The notes under the pieces are model-generated. The model made no database searches. It was given only the letters and a program-made list of their open reading frames with translations, and was not told the DNA's origin. Positions 52,070-61,637 of a stretch of DNA of 64,000 nt are shown piece by piece. The stretch covers positions 1,488,001 through 1,552,000 of the forward strand of contig NZ_JBLXJC010000001.1 in the NCBI RefSeq assembly GCF_048269205.1. The letters are read 5' to 3'. A program made the position numbers and the translations under genes. Every line of letters begins with the position of its first letter. Within the stretch, counting starts at the first letter, position 1. The DNA comes from Emcibacter sp048269205 (GTDB lineage: Bacteria; Pseudomonadota; Alphaproteobacteria; Sphingomonadales; Emcibacteraceae).

Positions 52070-53440
52070 TTATTTTCGTTCCTGTCCCGAAAGGCCGAGG
52101 CTTTTCAGCTTCCGGTGCAGTGCCGATCTCTCCATACCAACAAATTCAGCCGTTTTCGAGATATTTCCGTCAAACCGGTTGATTTGGACTTTCAGATATT
52201 CGGTTTCGAACTTCTCCCTGGCATCGCGGAGGGTCAGTGACATGATCTCGTTATTGCGTCCGGGACTGACCACATCCATATCGGCAACAAGCTCTGCTGG
52301 CAGCATTTCAACGCCTATTTCCTCCCCGTCAGACGATAAAATGAGAAGCCTTTCGATAATATTGCGCAGTTGCCGCACATTTCCCGGCCAGTCAAAAGCC
52401 TGCAGGGCGGCCATGGCCTCCGGGCTTATATTCCGTGGCACCCGGCCGGTCACAGACGATAGCTGTGACATAATCTGATAGGTCAGTTGCGGGATATCGT
52501 CCCGTCGCTGGGTCAGCGGCGGCACCATTACCGGGACCACATTGAGACGGTGATAGAGGTCTTCGCGGAACCGCTGTGCCTCGATCTCGTCCCGAAGGTT
52601 GCGACTTGTGGCGCTGATCACCCGCACATTCACGTGGACCCGGGTGTTGCCGCCGACCCGTTCGAAGCTCTGATCAGTAAGTACACGCAGGATTTTGGCC
52701 TGTGTGGTCTGCGGCATGTCGGCCACTTCGTCGATAAAAAGGGTGCCGCCGTGAGCTTGCTCGAACACACCGGTTTTCTGCACCACACTGTTTTCCTCAG
52801 TGCCGAACAGTTCGCTTTCCATATTCTCTGGCGACATGCTTGCGGCATTGACCACCACGAAGGTGCCGTTGGCCCGCTTGGACTGTTTATGAATCAGCCT
52901 TGCCACCACTTCCTTGCCGGAACCGGGAGGGCCGGAAATCAGGACGCGGCTGCCGCTCGGGGCCACCTTTTCGATGGTATTGCGGACCAGGTTGATGGCG
53001 GACGAATTGCCTGTCAGGTCCAGGTCATAGCCGGCCTTGACCTTGAGTTCGCTGTTCTCCCTGCGCAGACGCCCCACTTCCGTGGCACGCTCTACCAGGA
53101 TCAGCAGCTTGTCGGTTTCAAAAGGTTTGGAAATAAAGTCATAGGCCCCACGCTTGATGGCGGTGACAGCAGTCTCAATATTGCCGTGGCCGCTGATGAT
53201 GATGACCGGCAGGTCCGGATGTTGCTTCTTGACCTCCTCCAGAACTTCAAGGCCGTCCAGGCGGCTTCCCTGCAGCCAGATATCAAGGATGAGCAGTGAG
53301 GGGCGCCTGGCCTCTATTTCCGCAAGGGCGGAATCACTGTCTCCCGCAACACGGGTCTCAAATCCCTCGTCCTCCAGAATTCCGGCGATCAGTTCGCGGA
53401 TATCCTGTTCGTCATCTACGATTAATATATCAAGAGCCAT
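52070..53440 (-). CDS. ntrX: Nitrogen assimilation response regulator NtrX
   Basis: 456 residues: receiver with phospho-acceptor D53 (LILDIWLQG), AAA+ domain with Walker A GPPGSGKEVV and Walker B TLFIDEVAD, and a Fis-type DNA-binding end (GMERSALHRKLKSLGL). The GAFTGA loop that contacts sigma-54 is absent: after SELFGTEENSVVQKTGVFEQAHGG there is no GAFTGA equivalent. Published alphaproteobacterial NtrX proteins share this, so it is not expected to activate sigma-54 transcription directly. Start overlaps the ntrY end by 11 bases. Confidence 0.96.
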   Translation of the reverse strand: MALDILIVDDEQDIRELIAGILEDEGFETRVAGDSDSALAEIEARRPSLLILDIWLQGSRLDGLEVLEEVKKQHPDLPVIIISGHGNIETAVTAIKRGAYDFISKPFETDKLLILVERATEVGRLRRENSELKVKAGYDLDLTGNSSAINLVRNTIEKVAPSGSRVLISGPPGSGKEVVARLIHKQSKRANGTFVVVNAASMSPENMESELFGTEENSVVQKTGVFEQAHGGTLFIDEVADMPQTTQAKILRVLTDQSFERVGGNTRVHVNVRVISATSRNLRDEIEAQRFREDLYHRLNVVPVMVPPLTQRRDDIPQLTYQIMSQLSSVTGRVPRNISPEAMAALQAFDWPGNVRQLRNIIERLLILSSDGEEIGVEMLPAELVADMDVVSPGRNNEIMSLTLRDAREKFETEYLKVQINRFDGNISKTAEFVGMERSALHRKLKSLGLSGQERK

Positions 53441-55682
53441 GTACTATCCTCAAATCATCTTCATACTCAAGCGACTCTCTTACGCTTTCATCGGTGGAAA
53501 AAATCAGGCAGGCTCGCGCCCCGCCCTGCTCCTGGTTTTCCAGAACAAGGTCTCCGCCGTGATCTTTCATGATTTTTTTCACAATCGCCAGTCCGAGCCC
53601 GGTTCCCTTGGCACGGGTTGTCACATAGGGTTCGGTCAGCCGGTGCAGCAACTCTTCAGGCAGTCCCACGCCATTGTCACTGACGTAAACCAGTATTTTG
53701 TCCTCCCCCTTCTGTTCCACATCTATACGGATTTTTCCTTTGATGTCCGGGGTCGTTTCCTGCAGGGCGGCAATAGCCTCGGTGGCATTCTTGATCAGAT
53801 TAGTCAGTGCCTGCCCGATCAGACGCGCATCACACATGACCGGCAGGGTCTTGTCATACATTTTGATGGAAAAACCGATATCCGAATTGGCAACTTCCAT
53901 GAGGAATACTGACTGTTTGATAATTTCAGCCAGATTCTCCGGTTTGATGACCGGCGCCGGCATACGGGCAAAGGAGGAAAATTCGTCCACCATCTGCCTC
54001 AGGTCACCGACCTGCCTGATGATCGTATCGGTACATTGCTCAAATACGGCAACGTCGGTCTTGATTTCTTTCCCGTATTTTCTTTTCAGCCTTTCGGCAG
54101 ATAGCTGGATTGGCGTCAGCGGGTTCTTGATTTCGTGGGCCACACGACGGGCGACGTCTGCCCAGGCTGCTGTGCGCTGGGCGGCAACCTGGTCGGTAAT
54201 ATCATCAAAACTGATGACAAATCCCTCCACTTCCCCATCTTTCATCTCTGCGGTAATACGCACCAGAAGATTAAGCGTGTTCTCGCCCCGTTTCAGGGTG
54301 ATCTGCTGTTGCAGGGATTTACTGTTGCCGCTTTTAACTTTATCAAAAAGTTCTCCTGCCTCGGGCAGGACATCTGTCAGGAGCTTGCCTTTCAGCTTGT
54401 CCGTTTTCTCGCCCAGAAGGTGGGCTGCAGACCTGTTGGGAAGGGTAATGATGCCGTCCGGGGCAAGCCCCATGATGCCAGCACTGACACCGGAAAGAAC
54501 AGTTTCTGTAAAGCGGCGGCGTTCGTCAAGCTGAAGGTTGGCGTTCAACAGGTCTTTTTGCTGGTTTTCCAGCTGCCAGGTCATGTTGTTGAAGGCCTTG
54601 GTGAGCCCGCCAAGGTCATCATATGTGTTTTCAATCGGGGCACGGGCGGAAAAGTCACCTTTACCCACCTGCGCAGAAGCATTGATCAGATTGCCGATGG
54701 GTTCCATCAGCTTGTTCACCAGGCGAAGGCCCATCCAGACCGCCGCAAACAGGATCAACAGGGCGATAACGATAAACGTCAGATTGAACAAAAGCCGGTA
54801 TTCGGACAGATTGGCCAGCACGTCATTATACTGTTTCTGTGCCTCCGAGGCTTCATTCACCAGCGCCAGCGCCCGGGAGTCCACAAATCGGCTGATATAG
54901 AGGTAGCGATCCAGAAAGCCGTCCAGCTGTATCAACACCCTGATCCTGTCGTCGTCTTCGCTGCTGAGGAAGACAACCTTGCCCTCAGCCGCCAGATTGA
55001 GGGCCTGGAGGGGAAACGGCTCGCTGATTAGGGAAAGGCTCCCCTTGGCACGGGCAACGACCTCGGTGGAACTCAGAATGATCGCCTCTGACAAACCAAG
55101 AATCTGGGACATGCCGGTCAGCGCCTGTTCAAGCAGATCACGGTTGTTGGACATGGCCAGTCCCTGGGCATTGAGATCCCTGGACATGCCCAGAATATCC
55201 GCCTTGATGACTTTCTTGTGTTCCTCGATATAGGCCTCGGCCACACTCTGTGAACTGTTGAGCACGGTCTGCACCTTGTCATTGAACCAGGCCTGGAGAC
55301 CGAACTCGAAAAACAGTGCGGAAAAAACCGCAACAATAATTGTCGGGGTAATCGCGACAATACTGAACAGCGTGATAATTCGGCTGTGCAGACGCGCCCC
55401 TGCCATCCCCGCTTTTCTGGCTGACAGCAATTTGACAAGTTGTCTCGAAACCAGTGTGCCAAGCACCAGCAAAAGTATCAGGTTGAATAACAGCAGGCCA
55501 ATGGGTGTAGGGATGGGTTCTATAGGCCCCAGTTCGGAAAATGTGGCATAGGTCAGTATCCCGGAAAGCAGGACTCCAACCGCCAGCAGATAGGCCACCT
55601 TGTTGGTGAGCTTTATCCGTTTGGCCCATAGAATGAAGCGGAAAAAAGACCGCGGTGTCTTTTTATCGATGACCTGACTCAT
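53430..55682 (-). CDS. ntrY: Sensor histidine kinase NtrY
   Basis: 750 residues. The N-terminal part has several membrane helices (about 28-50, 58-80, 100-125 and 315-335), with a periplasmic sensor between the last two (about 130-310). A HAMP domain (ANRLVNKLMEPIGNLINASAQVGKGDFS-like), a PAS domain, HisKA with AHEIKNPLTPIQLSAERL and HATPase (LTNLIKNATEAI, DNGVGLP, TGLGLAIVKKI) follow. It senses nitrogen or redox state and phosphorylates NtrX. It is separated from ntrC by a 64-base gap with a stem-loop. Confidence 0.95.
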   Translation of the reverse strand: MSQVIDKKTPRSFFRFILWAKRIKLTNKVAYLLAVGVLLSGILTYATFSELGPIEPIPTPIGLLLFNLILLLVLGTLVSRQLVKLLSARKAGMAGARLHSRIITLFSIVAITPTIIVAVFSALFFEFGLQAWFNDKVQTVLNSSQSVAEAYIEEHKKVIKADILGMSRDLNAQGLAMSNNRDLLEQALTGMSQILGLSEAIILSSTEVVARAKGSLSLISEPFPLQALNLAAEGKVVFLSSEDDDRIRVLIQLDGFLDRYLYISRFVDSRALALVNEASEAQKQYNDVLANLSEYRLLFNLTFIVIALLILFAAVWMGLRLVNKLMEPIGNLINASAQVGKGDFSARAPIENTYDDLGGLTKAFNNMTWQLENQQKDLLNANLQLDERRRFTETVLSGVSAGIMGLAPDGIITLPNRSAAHLLGEKTDKLKGKLLTDVLPEAGELFDKVKSGNSKSLQQQITLKRGENTLNLLVRITAEMKDGEVEGFVISFDDITDQVAAQRTAAWADVARRVAHEIKNPLTPIQLSAERLKRKYGKEIKTDVAVFEQCTDTIIRQVGDLRQMVDEFSSFARMPAPVIKPENLAEIIKQSVFLMEVANSDIGFSIKMYDKTLPVMCDARLIGQALTNLIKNATEAIAALQETTPDIKGKIRIDVEQKGEDKILVYVSDNGVGLPEELLHRLTEPYVTTRAKGTGLGLAIVKKIMKDHGGDLVLENQEQGGARACLIFSTDESVRESLEYEDDLRIVHGS

Positions 55683-55717
55683 GATACCTCTGTCAATACA
55701 GCGTGCAGGATATCACA

Positions 55718-55737
55718 ATGTTGCATAATTGCAACAT
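55718..55737. repeat. Stem-loop ATGTTGCA-TAAT-TGCAACAT between ntrC and ntrY
   Basis: Perfect 8-bp arms and a 4-base loop, in the only notable gap of the ntrBC-ntrYX run. It could be a transcript-processing hairpin or a regulator site at a second promoter for ntrYX. No T-run follows on the minus strand, so it is not an intrinsic terminator. Confidence 0.4.
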
Positions 55738-55746
55738 ATCAAAACA

Positions 55747-57198
55747 TCAGCCGCCGCGCACCACGTTGATATCAAGTTCCCGTATTTTTTTACGCAGGGT
55801 ATTCCGGTTAAGGCCCAGCAAATCTGCGGCCTTGATCTGGTTTCCGCGCGTGGCGCCAAGGCTCAGTTCAATAAGCGGAATTTCCAGCTCTTTCAGGACC
55901 CGTGCGTAGAGGCCGGTGGGCGGCAGCTCGTGAGGGGCATGGGCGTCAAAATATTTCTTGAGATGACGATAAATGGCGTCGCGCATTGTCTCATCTTCCG
56001 GCGCTGCGGAAGCTTCGGCCATATCCTGACCGGACACCGCCGTCAGCTCCGAACGGACAATTTCCAGATTGATGATATCTTCCACATAGAGCGCGGCCAG
56101 GCGATTGGCCAGATTTTCGAGCTCGCGCACGTTACCCGGCCAGTTGTGCTGTTTCAGATAGTTCAGCGCATCTGTGTCGATCAGTTTTGGCGGAAGATTG
56201 TTTTCCTGGGCATAGGTGACAAGGAAATGGCGCACCAGGTCCGGAATATCGTCCTTGCGCTCGCGCAGTGGCGGTATGCGCAGGGGCACCACATTAAGCC
56301 GGTAATACAGATCCTCCCGGAACAGCCCCTGATTGATGAGCTGCTTCAGATCGCGGTGGGTGGCCGCGATAATACGCACATCCGCCTTGATGGCCTTGTG
56401 GCCACCGACAGTGGTATATTCTCCTTCCTGGAGAACCCTGAGAAGCCGGGTCTGGGCATCCATGGGCATGTCACCGATTTCATCCAGGAAGAGCGTACCG
56501 CCCTGGGCCTGCTCGAAACGCCCAATATTCTTGCTGTCCGCGCCGGTGAAGGCCCCTTTTTCATGACCAAACAGCTCACTTTCAATGAGCTCCCGGGGGA
56601 TGGCGGCCATATTCAGGGCGACGAAAGGGGCATTCTTGCGCTTACCGAAATCATGCAGGGCATGGGCAACCAGTTCCTTACCCGTCCCGGACTCTCCAGC
56701 GATGGTGACCGTCAAGTCTGTATTCATCAGACGCGCCATGATCCGGTATACCTCCTGCATGGCGGCGGAGCGTCCAATCAGCGGCAGGTCTTCGGAATCA
56801 TCTTCAACATGTGCGGGTTTTTCCACCTTTGACCTGGCGGCAAGCCCCTTCTGGACCACTGACTTGACCTCGTTGAGATCAAAAGGTTTGGGCAGATATT
56901 CATAAGCCCCGCGCTCTGTAGCCTTGACTGCCGTCAGCAGGGTATTCTGGGCACTCATGACAATCACCGGCAATTCGGGCCGGATTTTCTTGATCCTGGG
57001 CAGAAGGTCGAGACCATTTTCGTCCGGCATCACCACGTCGGTGATCACCATGTCCCCTTCCCCGTTGGACACCCAGCGCCACAGGGTTGAGGCATTACTG
57101 GTCACCTGCACATCATATCCTTCCCGGCCCAGGGCCTGGGACAGAACCGTTCTGATGGCGCGGTCGTCATCTGCAATTAATATGGTTTTTCCGGTCAT
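55747..57198 (-). CDS. ntrC: Nitrogen regulation response regulator NtrC
   Basis: 483 residues: receiver with D54 (VITDVVMPDENG), AAA+ domain with Walker A GESGTGKELV, the sigma-54 contact loop GAFTGA in HEKGAFTGADSKNIGRFEQA and Walker B TLFLDEIGD, then a Fis-type DNA-binding domain (NQIKAADLLGLNRNTLRKKIREL). Phosphorylated NtrC oligomers activate RpoN-dependent genes for nitrogen scavenging. It is 20 bases after ntrB. Confidence 0.97.
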   Translation of the reverse strand: MTGKTILIADDDRAIRTVLSQALGREGYDVQVTSNASTLWRWVSNGEGDMVITDVVMPDENGLDLLPRIKKIRPELPVIVMSAQNTLLTAVKATERGAYEYLPKPFDLNEVKSVVQKGLAARSKVEKPAHVEDDSEDLPLIGRSAAMQEVYRIMARLMNTDLTVTIAGESGTGKELVAHALHDFGKRKNAPFVALNMAAIPRELIESELFGHEKGAFTGADSKNIGRFEQAQGGTLFLDEIGDMPMDAQTRLLRVLQEGEYTTVGGHKAIKADVRIIAATHRDLKQLINQGLFREDLYYRLNVVPLRIPPLRERKDDIPDLVRHFLVTYAQENNLPPKLIDTDALNYLKQHNWPGNVRELENLANRLAALYVEDIINLEIVRSELTAVSGQDMAEASAAPEDETMRDAIYRHLKKYFDAHAPHELPPTGLYARVLKELEIPLIELSLGATRGNQIKAADLLGLNRNTLRKKIRELDINVVRGG

Positions 57199-57218
57199 TG
57201 TTTCTGCGCCCCCTCCGG

Positions 57219-58319
57219 CTAGCTGTTAGCCACCGGCAACATCACCCTGAAAATAGTTTTCCCGGGTTCCGAATTACACTCGATAATGCCACCGTGTTCG
57301 CCAATAATTTTGGCCACCAGAGCCAGCCCGAGGCCGGTTCCGTTGGTTTTTGTTGTTACAAACGGGTCAAATAGATGCGGTTTCAGGTCCTCAGGCACGC
57401 CGGGACCGTTATCGATCACGCAGACTTCAAGTGGAAGATGAATTCTTTCGTGACCGCCGGGAATGATGACCCTTACCCCGTGACGATAGGCCGTCGTCAG
57501 GGTAACCTCGCCGCTCACTTTCGGAGCGGCCTCCACAGCATTTTTCACAAGATTGAGAAAAACCTGGATCAGTTGACCCTTGTCGCCAATGGTCGGTGGA
57601 ATGGACGGGTCATATTTCTCGAAGAATTTGACATGCTTGCCGAACCCGTTCTCCGCCAGCTTCCGCACATGTTCAAGAACACTGTGGATATTGACTTCCT
57701 CGGGATCAATGGGTTTGCGGTCCGAAAAGACTTCCATTCTGTCCACAAGGGCACAAATCCTGTCCGTTTCCTCGCAGATCAGCCGTGTCAGGGCCTTTTC
57801 ATCCTCTGTGGCATCAAGTTCCAGCAACTGTGCCGACCCCCTGATGCCGGACAGGGGATTCTTGATTTCATGAGCCAGGACCGCAGCCATGCCGGAAACA
57901 GACCGTGCCGCCCCCCTGTGGTTGAGCTGCTGATTGATCTTGTGGGCAATGCCCCGGTCCTGCAGCTGAATCAGCAAGCTGCCTTCCACATCCAGGATTG
58001 GCGAGACATGAATGTCTACGCGCTGGTCCAGATGCCGCATGTTGGACAGCGGTACATCATATTCCGAAACGATCAGCTTTTTCTGCCGCACCTGTGCGAT
58101 CAGGGACATCAGCGGACTATCGAAGGGCACCAAAGATGCCACATCCTTTTTCAGGAGAGTCTTGGCACTGCGGGAGAACAGGCTCTGGCAGGCCATATTG
58201 ACGAAACGTATCCGGTTATCCTTGTCGATCACCAGAATGCTGTCCGGCAGGGAATTCAGGATCACATCGTGACTGAAGGCCGAGGAGGAAGGCTTGATTT
58301 TGTCCAGCACCGTTCCCAT
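57219..58319 (-). CDS. ntrB: Nitrogen regulation sensor kinase NtrB (GlnL)
   Basis: A 366-residue cytoplasmic kinase: PAS domain (about 15-130, SLPDSILVIDKDNRIRFVN), HisKA with H150 in VLAHEIKNPLSGIRGSAQLLE and HATPase with LNLVKNAVEAA, DNGPGVPEDLKP and GTGLGLALVAKI. There are no membrane segments, as expected of NtrB, which takes its signal from PII. The start overlaps the dusB stop by one base. Confidence 0.96.
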   Translation of the reverse strand: MGTVLDKIKPSSSAFSHDVILNSLPDSILVIDKDNRIRFVNMACQSLFSRSAKTLLKKDVASLVPFDSPLMSLIAQVRQKKLIVSEYDVPLSNMRHLDQRVDIHVSPILDVEGSLLIQLQDRGIAHKINQQLNHRGAARSVSGMAAVLAHEIKNPLSGIRGSAQLLELDATEDEKALTRLICEETDRICALVDRMEVFSDRKPIDPEEVNIHSVLEHVRKLAENGFGKHVKFFEKYDPSIPPTIGDKGQLIQVFLNLVKNAVEAAPKVSGEVTLTTAYRHGVRVIIPGGHERIHLPLEVCVIDNGPGVPEDLKPHLFDPFVTTKTNGTGLGLALVAKIIGEHGGIIECNSEPGKTIFRVMLPVANS

Positions 58320-59299
58320 CAGGCAGCTCTCTCCTCGATCAGCGGGTCGAAAAAGCGGTTTATTTCGTCCTGAACTTCACTCACATCAGTCAGATGATTG
58401 ACTTTCTGGCGGAAGCTGGCGGAGTCCCGAAGCCCTTTGGTGTACCAGGAGATATGTTTACGGGCGATTTTCTTACCGGAATGTTCGCCGTAATGCTCCA
58501 GGAGTGCTTCGTAGTGCTCCATCAGAATGTCTTTCTGGATTTCCAGTGCGGGATCGGGAAGCTTCTCGCCGGTTTTCAAATAATGAATGACCTGGGCCAG
58601 GAACCAGGGCTTGCCATAGCTTGCCCGACCGATCATGACACCATCAGCGCCGGACTGGCGCATGGCTTCCACGGCATCTTCCGGTGCATTGATGTCGCCG
58701 TTGACAATCACCGGAATGTTCACAACATCCTTGACCTGGCGGACAAAGGTCCAGTCAGAGGATCCCCGGTACATCTGACAGCGGGTACGGCCGTGTACCG
58801 TAAGCATCTGAATCCCAACATCCTCGGCGATACGGGCCAGTTCCGGTGCATTGCGGCTGCTGTCGTCCCAGCCGGTACGCATTTTCAGGGTGACCGGCAC
58901 ATTGACGGCCTTGACGGTCTGCTCAAGGATTTCTCGGGCCAGAGCGGGTTCTTTCATCAGCGCGGAGCCCGCATAACCATTGACCACTTTCTTTGCGGGG
59001 CATCCCATATTGATATCAATAATCGGCGCCCCCCTGTCCTCGTTGATTTTTGCGGCCTGGGCGACAACGCCGGGCTCACAGCCGGCAAGCTGCACCGACA
59101 TCATATATTCGTCGCTTTCTGGCGCCGACATCTTGAGAGTGCGGTCATGGGCGCGGATCATGGCTTCGCTGGCAATCATTTCGGAGGTCACAAGACCGGC
59201 GCCGAAACGCTTTACCAGGCGCCTGTAGGGACGATCCGTCACCCCGGCCATAGGGCACAGCAGTACGGGATCTTCAATGTTAACCGAACCAATTTTCAT
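58319..59299 (-). CDS. dusB: tRNA-dihydrouridine synthase DusB
   Basis: A 326-residue FMN enzyme that reduces uridine in tRNA (position 17 in related enzymes). It shows LCPMAGVTDRPYRRL, the catalytic cysteine in DINMGCPAKKVVNGYAGSALM and HGRTRCQMYRGSSDW. It opens the dusB-ntrB-ntrC unit, as in Rhodobacter and other alphaproteobacteria (nifR3-ntrBC). It is divergent from ispDF with a 190-base gap. Confidence 0.95.
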   Translation of the reverse strand: MKIGSVNIEDPVLLCPMAGVTDRPYRRLVKRFGAGLVTSEMIASEAMIRAHDRTLKMSAPESDEYMMSVQLAGCEPGVVAQAAKINEDRGAPIIDINMGCPAKKVVNGYAGSALMKEPALAREILEQTVKAVNVPVTLKMRTGWDDSSRNAPELARIAEDVGIQMLTVHGRTRCQMYRGSSDWTFVRQVKDVVNIPVIVNGDINAPEDAVEAMRQSGADGVMIGRASYGKPWFLAQVIHYLKTGEKLPDPALEIQKDILMEHYEALLEHYGEHSGKKIARKHISWYTKGLRDSASFRQKVNHLTDVSEVQDEINRFFDPLIEERAA

Positions 59300-59489
59300 G
59301 ATTAAAATCTATGCACAAATTAAAGTGAGTTCAACCAGTGACTAAATATTAGTCAAATCCAGCGGCGGAATATATAGGAAAAGACTGGGCAGGTCAAAGA
59401 ATGAAATCACAAAAAAATGCAGACTTTCTGCGGGCCCGATGATAGTTTCCAGTAAATTGATGCCGCAGACTGGTAAAAGGGATCATTTG

Positions 59490-60641
59490 ATGAAGGTTGC
59501 AGCAGTTATCGTCGCCGCCGGGCGTGGCCAAAGAGTGGGTGGAGACATACCGAAACAGTATCTTTGTCTGGGCGATCATCCTGTGCTTTATCATACCGCA
59601 AGCCGGTTTCTCCACCACCCTGAAATCAGCCGCGTTCTAGTGGTCATCCATCCCGACGACCTCAAGCTATATAACGCTGCCGTTGGCGACCTGGACCTGA
59701 TGCCGCCTGTAAACGGAGGGGCTACGCGGCAAGAATCCGTTCTTTGCGGTCTTGAAGCTCTGATTGAGGAAAGTCCGGATATTGTCCTGATCCATGATGC
59801 GGCCCGCCCGCTGCTCTCTGCCGACCTCATCAGCGGGGTCATAAAGTGTGCGCAGGAGAATGGCGCCGCCCTGCCCGCCCTGCCGGTTGCCGACACTCTG
59901 AAAAATGTGGCTGGCGGATTTGTTTCCGGAACTGTTGATCGTGCCGGCCTCTGGCGCGCCCAGACACCGCAGGCCTTCAGGTTTGGGGATATTCTCGAAG
60001 GGCACAGAACCGCAAAGGGCCTGGAACTGACCGACGATGTCGCCGTAGCGGAACGTGCAGGCCTGCAGATCGCCATAGTAAACGGCGAGGAACAGAATTT
60101 CAAAATTACCAGCTGGGAAGATCTGGAAAAGGCGTGGATCATGATGGGGAGCAGGAATATGGTACGTACCGGTCAGGGTTTTGATGTTCATGCTTTTGAG
60201 GATGGCGATGCGGTCATCCTTGGGGGGATCAAAATCCCCCACACTCAAAAGCTCAAGGGTCATTCCGATGCTGATGTGGCCCTGCATGCATTGACCGACG
60301 CTCTGCTCGGCGCCATAGCCGCGGGAGATATCGGCGATCATTTCCCGCCGTCTGATGACAAATGGAAAGGCGCCTCTTCTGATATTTTCCTGAAGGAGGC
60401 CGTAAGACTTGTCCAGGAACGAGGCGGAAAAATCACCTCACTGGACCTGACCATCATATGTGAAGCCCCGAAGATAGGTCCGCACCGTCAGGATATGCGG
60501 GAAACCATTGCAGAAATTTGCAGCCTTGATACGGATATTATCAGCGTCAAGGCCACCACCACCGAAAAGCTTGGCTTTACCGGCCGCGGCGAAGGGATTG
60601 CCGCACAGGCCATTGCCACGGTAATGGTTGCGGAGAAGTAG
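59490..60641 (+). CDS. ispDF: Bifunctional IspD/IspF (MEP pathway)
   Basis: 383 residues from the ATG at 59490, with AAGGGA at good spacing; an in-frame ATG at 59439 is rejected because it lacks family sequence. IspD half (1-225): VAAVIVAAGRGQRVGGDIPKQY, HDAARPL and TVDRAGLWRAQTPQAFR. IspF half (about 227-383): GQGFDVHAFEDGD and KGHSDADVALHALTDALLGA with the zinc ligands, and the final TEKLGFTGRGEGIAAQAIATV. It makes CDP-methylerythritol and the cyclic diphosphate of isoprenoid synthesis. Confidence 0.96.
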   Translation: MKVAAVIVAAGRGQRVGGDIPKQYLCLGDHPVLYHTASRFLHHPEISRVLVVIHPDDLKLYNAAVGDLDLMPPVNGGATRQESVLCGLEALIEESPDIVLIHDAARPLLSADLISGVIKCAQENGAALPALPVADTLKNVAGGFVSGTVDRAGLWRAQTPQAFRFGDILEGHRTAKGLELTDDVAVAERAGLQIAIVNGEEQNFKITSWEDLEKAWIMMGSRNMVRTGQGFDVHAFEDGDAVILGGIKIPHTQKLKGHSDADVALHALTDALLGAIAAGDIGDHFPPSDDKWKGASSDIFLKEAVRLVQERGGKITSLDLTIICEAPKIGPHRQDMRETIAEICSLDTDIISVKATTTEKLGFTGRGEGIAAQAIATVMVAEK

Positions 60642-60643
60642 AC

Positions 60644-61141
60644 ATGGCCAACTGGACGAAAAACTGGCCCGCCTCACCACTGCATCCGGCCTTTGTGATA
60701 TCCACCTGGTTTTACAGCGGACTTCTGCCCAAGGCCCCCGGCACCTGGGGATCACTTGCCGCCATGCCCTTTGCCTGGATGCTGATTTCAAATGGTGGAA
60801 CATTGGGACTTGGGGCAGGAATTATACTTTCCTTTGTTGTCGGTATCTGGTCCAGTAGCATTTATATGCAGATTTCCGGCCGCGCCGATCCGGGTGAAGT
60901 CGTTATCGACGAGGTCTGTGGTGTCTGGATCACCTGTCTGCCTCTTGTCCTCTTATCCGCTCCCATCGCACTCGAAGATTACGGAATGGCCTTTGCCCTG
61001 TTCCGCTTGTTTGATATCCTGAAGCCCTGGCCGATCCGGATTTTTGATCGCAAGCACAGCGCCTTTGGCGTGATGATGGATGATGTGGTGGCCGGTATTA
61101 TGGCGGCTGTTATATTATGGGGGTACAAGCTCTATGTTTGA
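60644..61141 (+). CDS. pgpA: Phosphatidylglycerophosphatase A
   Basis: 165 residues with several membrane segments. The PgpA signatures are GLLPKAPGTWGSLAAMPFAWML, the acidic VIDEVCGVWITC and FRLFDILKPWPIRIFD. It removes phosphate from phosphatidylglycerophosphate to give phosphatidylglycerol. It is 2 bases after ispDF and overlaps pncC by 8. Confidence 0.93.
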   Translation: MANWTKNWPASPLHPAFVISTWFYSGLLPKAPGTWGSLAAMPFAWMLISNGGTLGLGAGIILSFVVGIWSSSIYMQISGRADPGEVVIDEVCGVWITCLPLVLLSAPIALEDYGMAFALFRLFDILKPWPIRIFDRKHSAFGVMMDDVVAGIMAAVILWGYKLYV

Positions 61142-61637
61142 TGACCAACTTATAGCTCTCGCAACCCAGGTTCTGGAAAAGGCACGCGAAAAAGGTGTCC
61201 ATCTGGCATCTGCAGAATCCTGCACCGGCGGCCTGATCATGGGCTGCCTGACTGAAATTGCCGGATCGTCCGATGTGGTAGATCGGGGTTTCATTACCTA
61301 TACCAACCGCGCCAAAATGGAAGTTCTTGGCGTGCCTGCTGAAGTTATACGGGACCACGGGGCCGTAAGTGAAGCTTGCGCCCGGGCCATGGCGGAAGGC
61401 GCCCTCGCTGCTTCTTCCGCCACAATTACCGTTGCTGTTACGGGCATTGCTGGACCGGGTGGCGGGTCCGCGGAAAAACCGGTAGGGCTCGTTCATTTCG
61501 CCGCAAGCCTCAGGGGTGGTGAAACATGTCATCTGGAAAAGCGCTTTGGAGATATTGGACGCGGCACAGTTCGAAAGGAAACCGTTCGGACGGCGCTCGA
61601 GCTTTATCTGGAGTTAATTGAGCTCGTTAAGATCTGA
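61134..61637 (+). CDS. pncC: Nicotinamide-nucleotide amidase (CinA C-terminal type)
   Basis: 167 residues, the CinA C-terminal domain alone, without the N-terminal MoeA-like domain of full CinA. It has LASAESCTGGLIMG with the catalytic serine, GFITYTNRAKMEVLGV and AVTGIAGPGGGSAEKPVGLVHFA. It deamidates NMN to nicotinic acid mononucleotide. I start at 61134 because a longer frame to 61080 would run in pgpA. Its last 24 bases overlap the convergent CDP-alcohol transferase gene. Confidence 0.93.
   Translation: MFDDQLIALATQVLEKAREKGVHLASAESCTGGLIMGCLTEIAGSSDVVDRGFITYTNRAKMEVLGVPAEVIRDHGAVSEACARAMAEGALAASSATITVAVTGIAGPGGGSAEKPVGLVHFAASLRGGETCHLEKRFGDIGRGTVRKETVRTALELYLELIELVKI

Noticed and set aside
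55729..56832. 367-residue plus-strand frame opposite ntrC
   Set aside because: Antisense to NtrC, whose motifs are complete.
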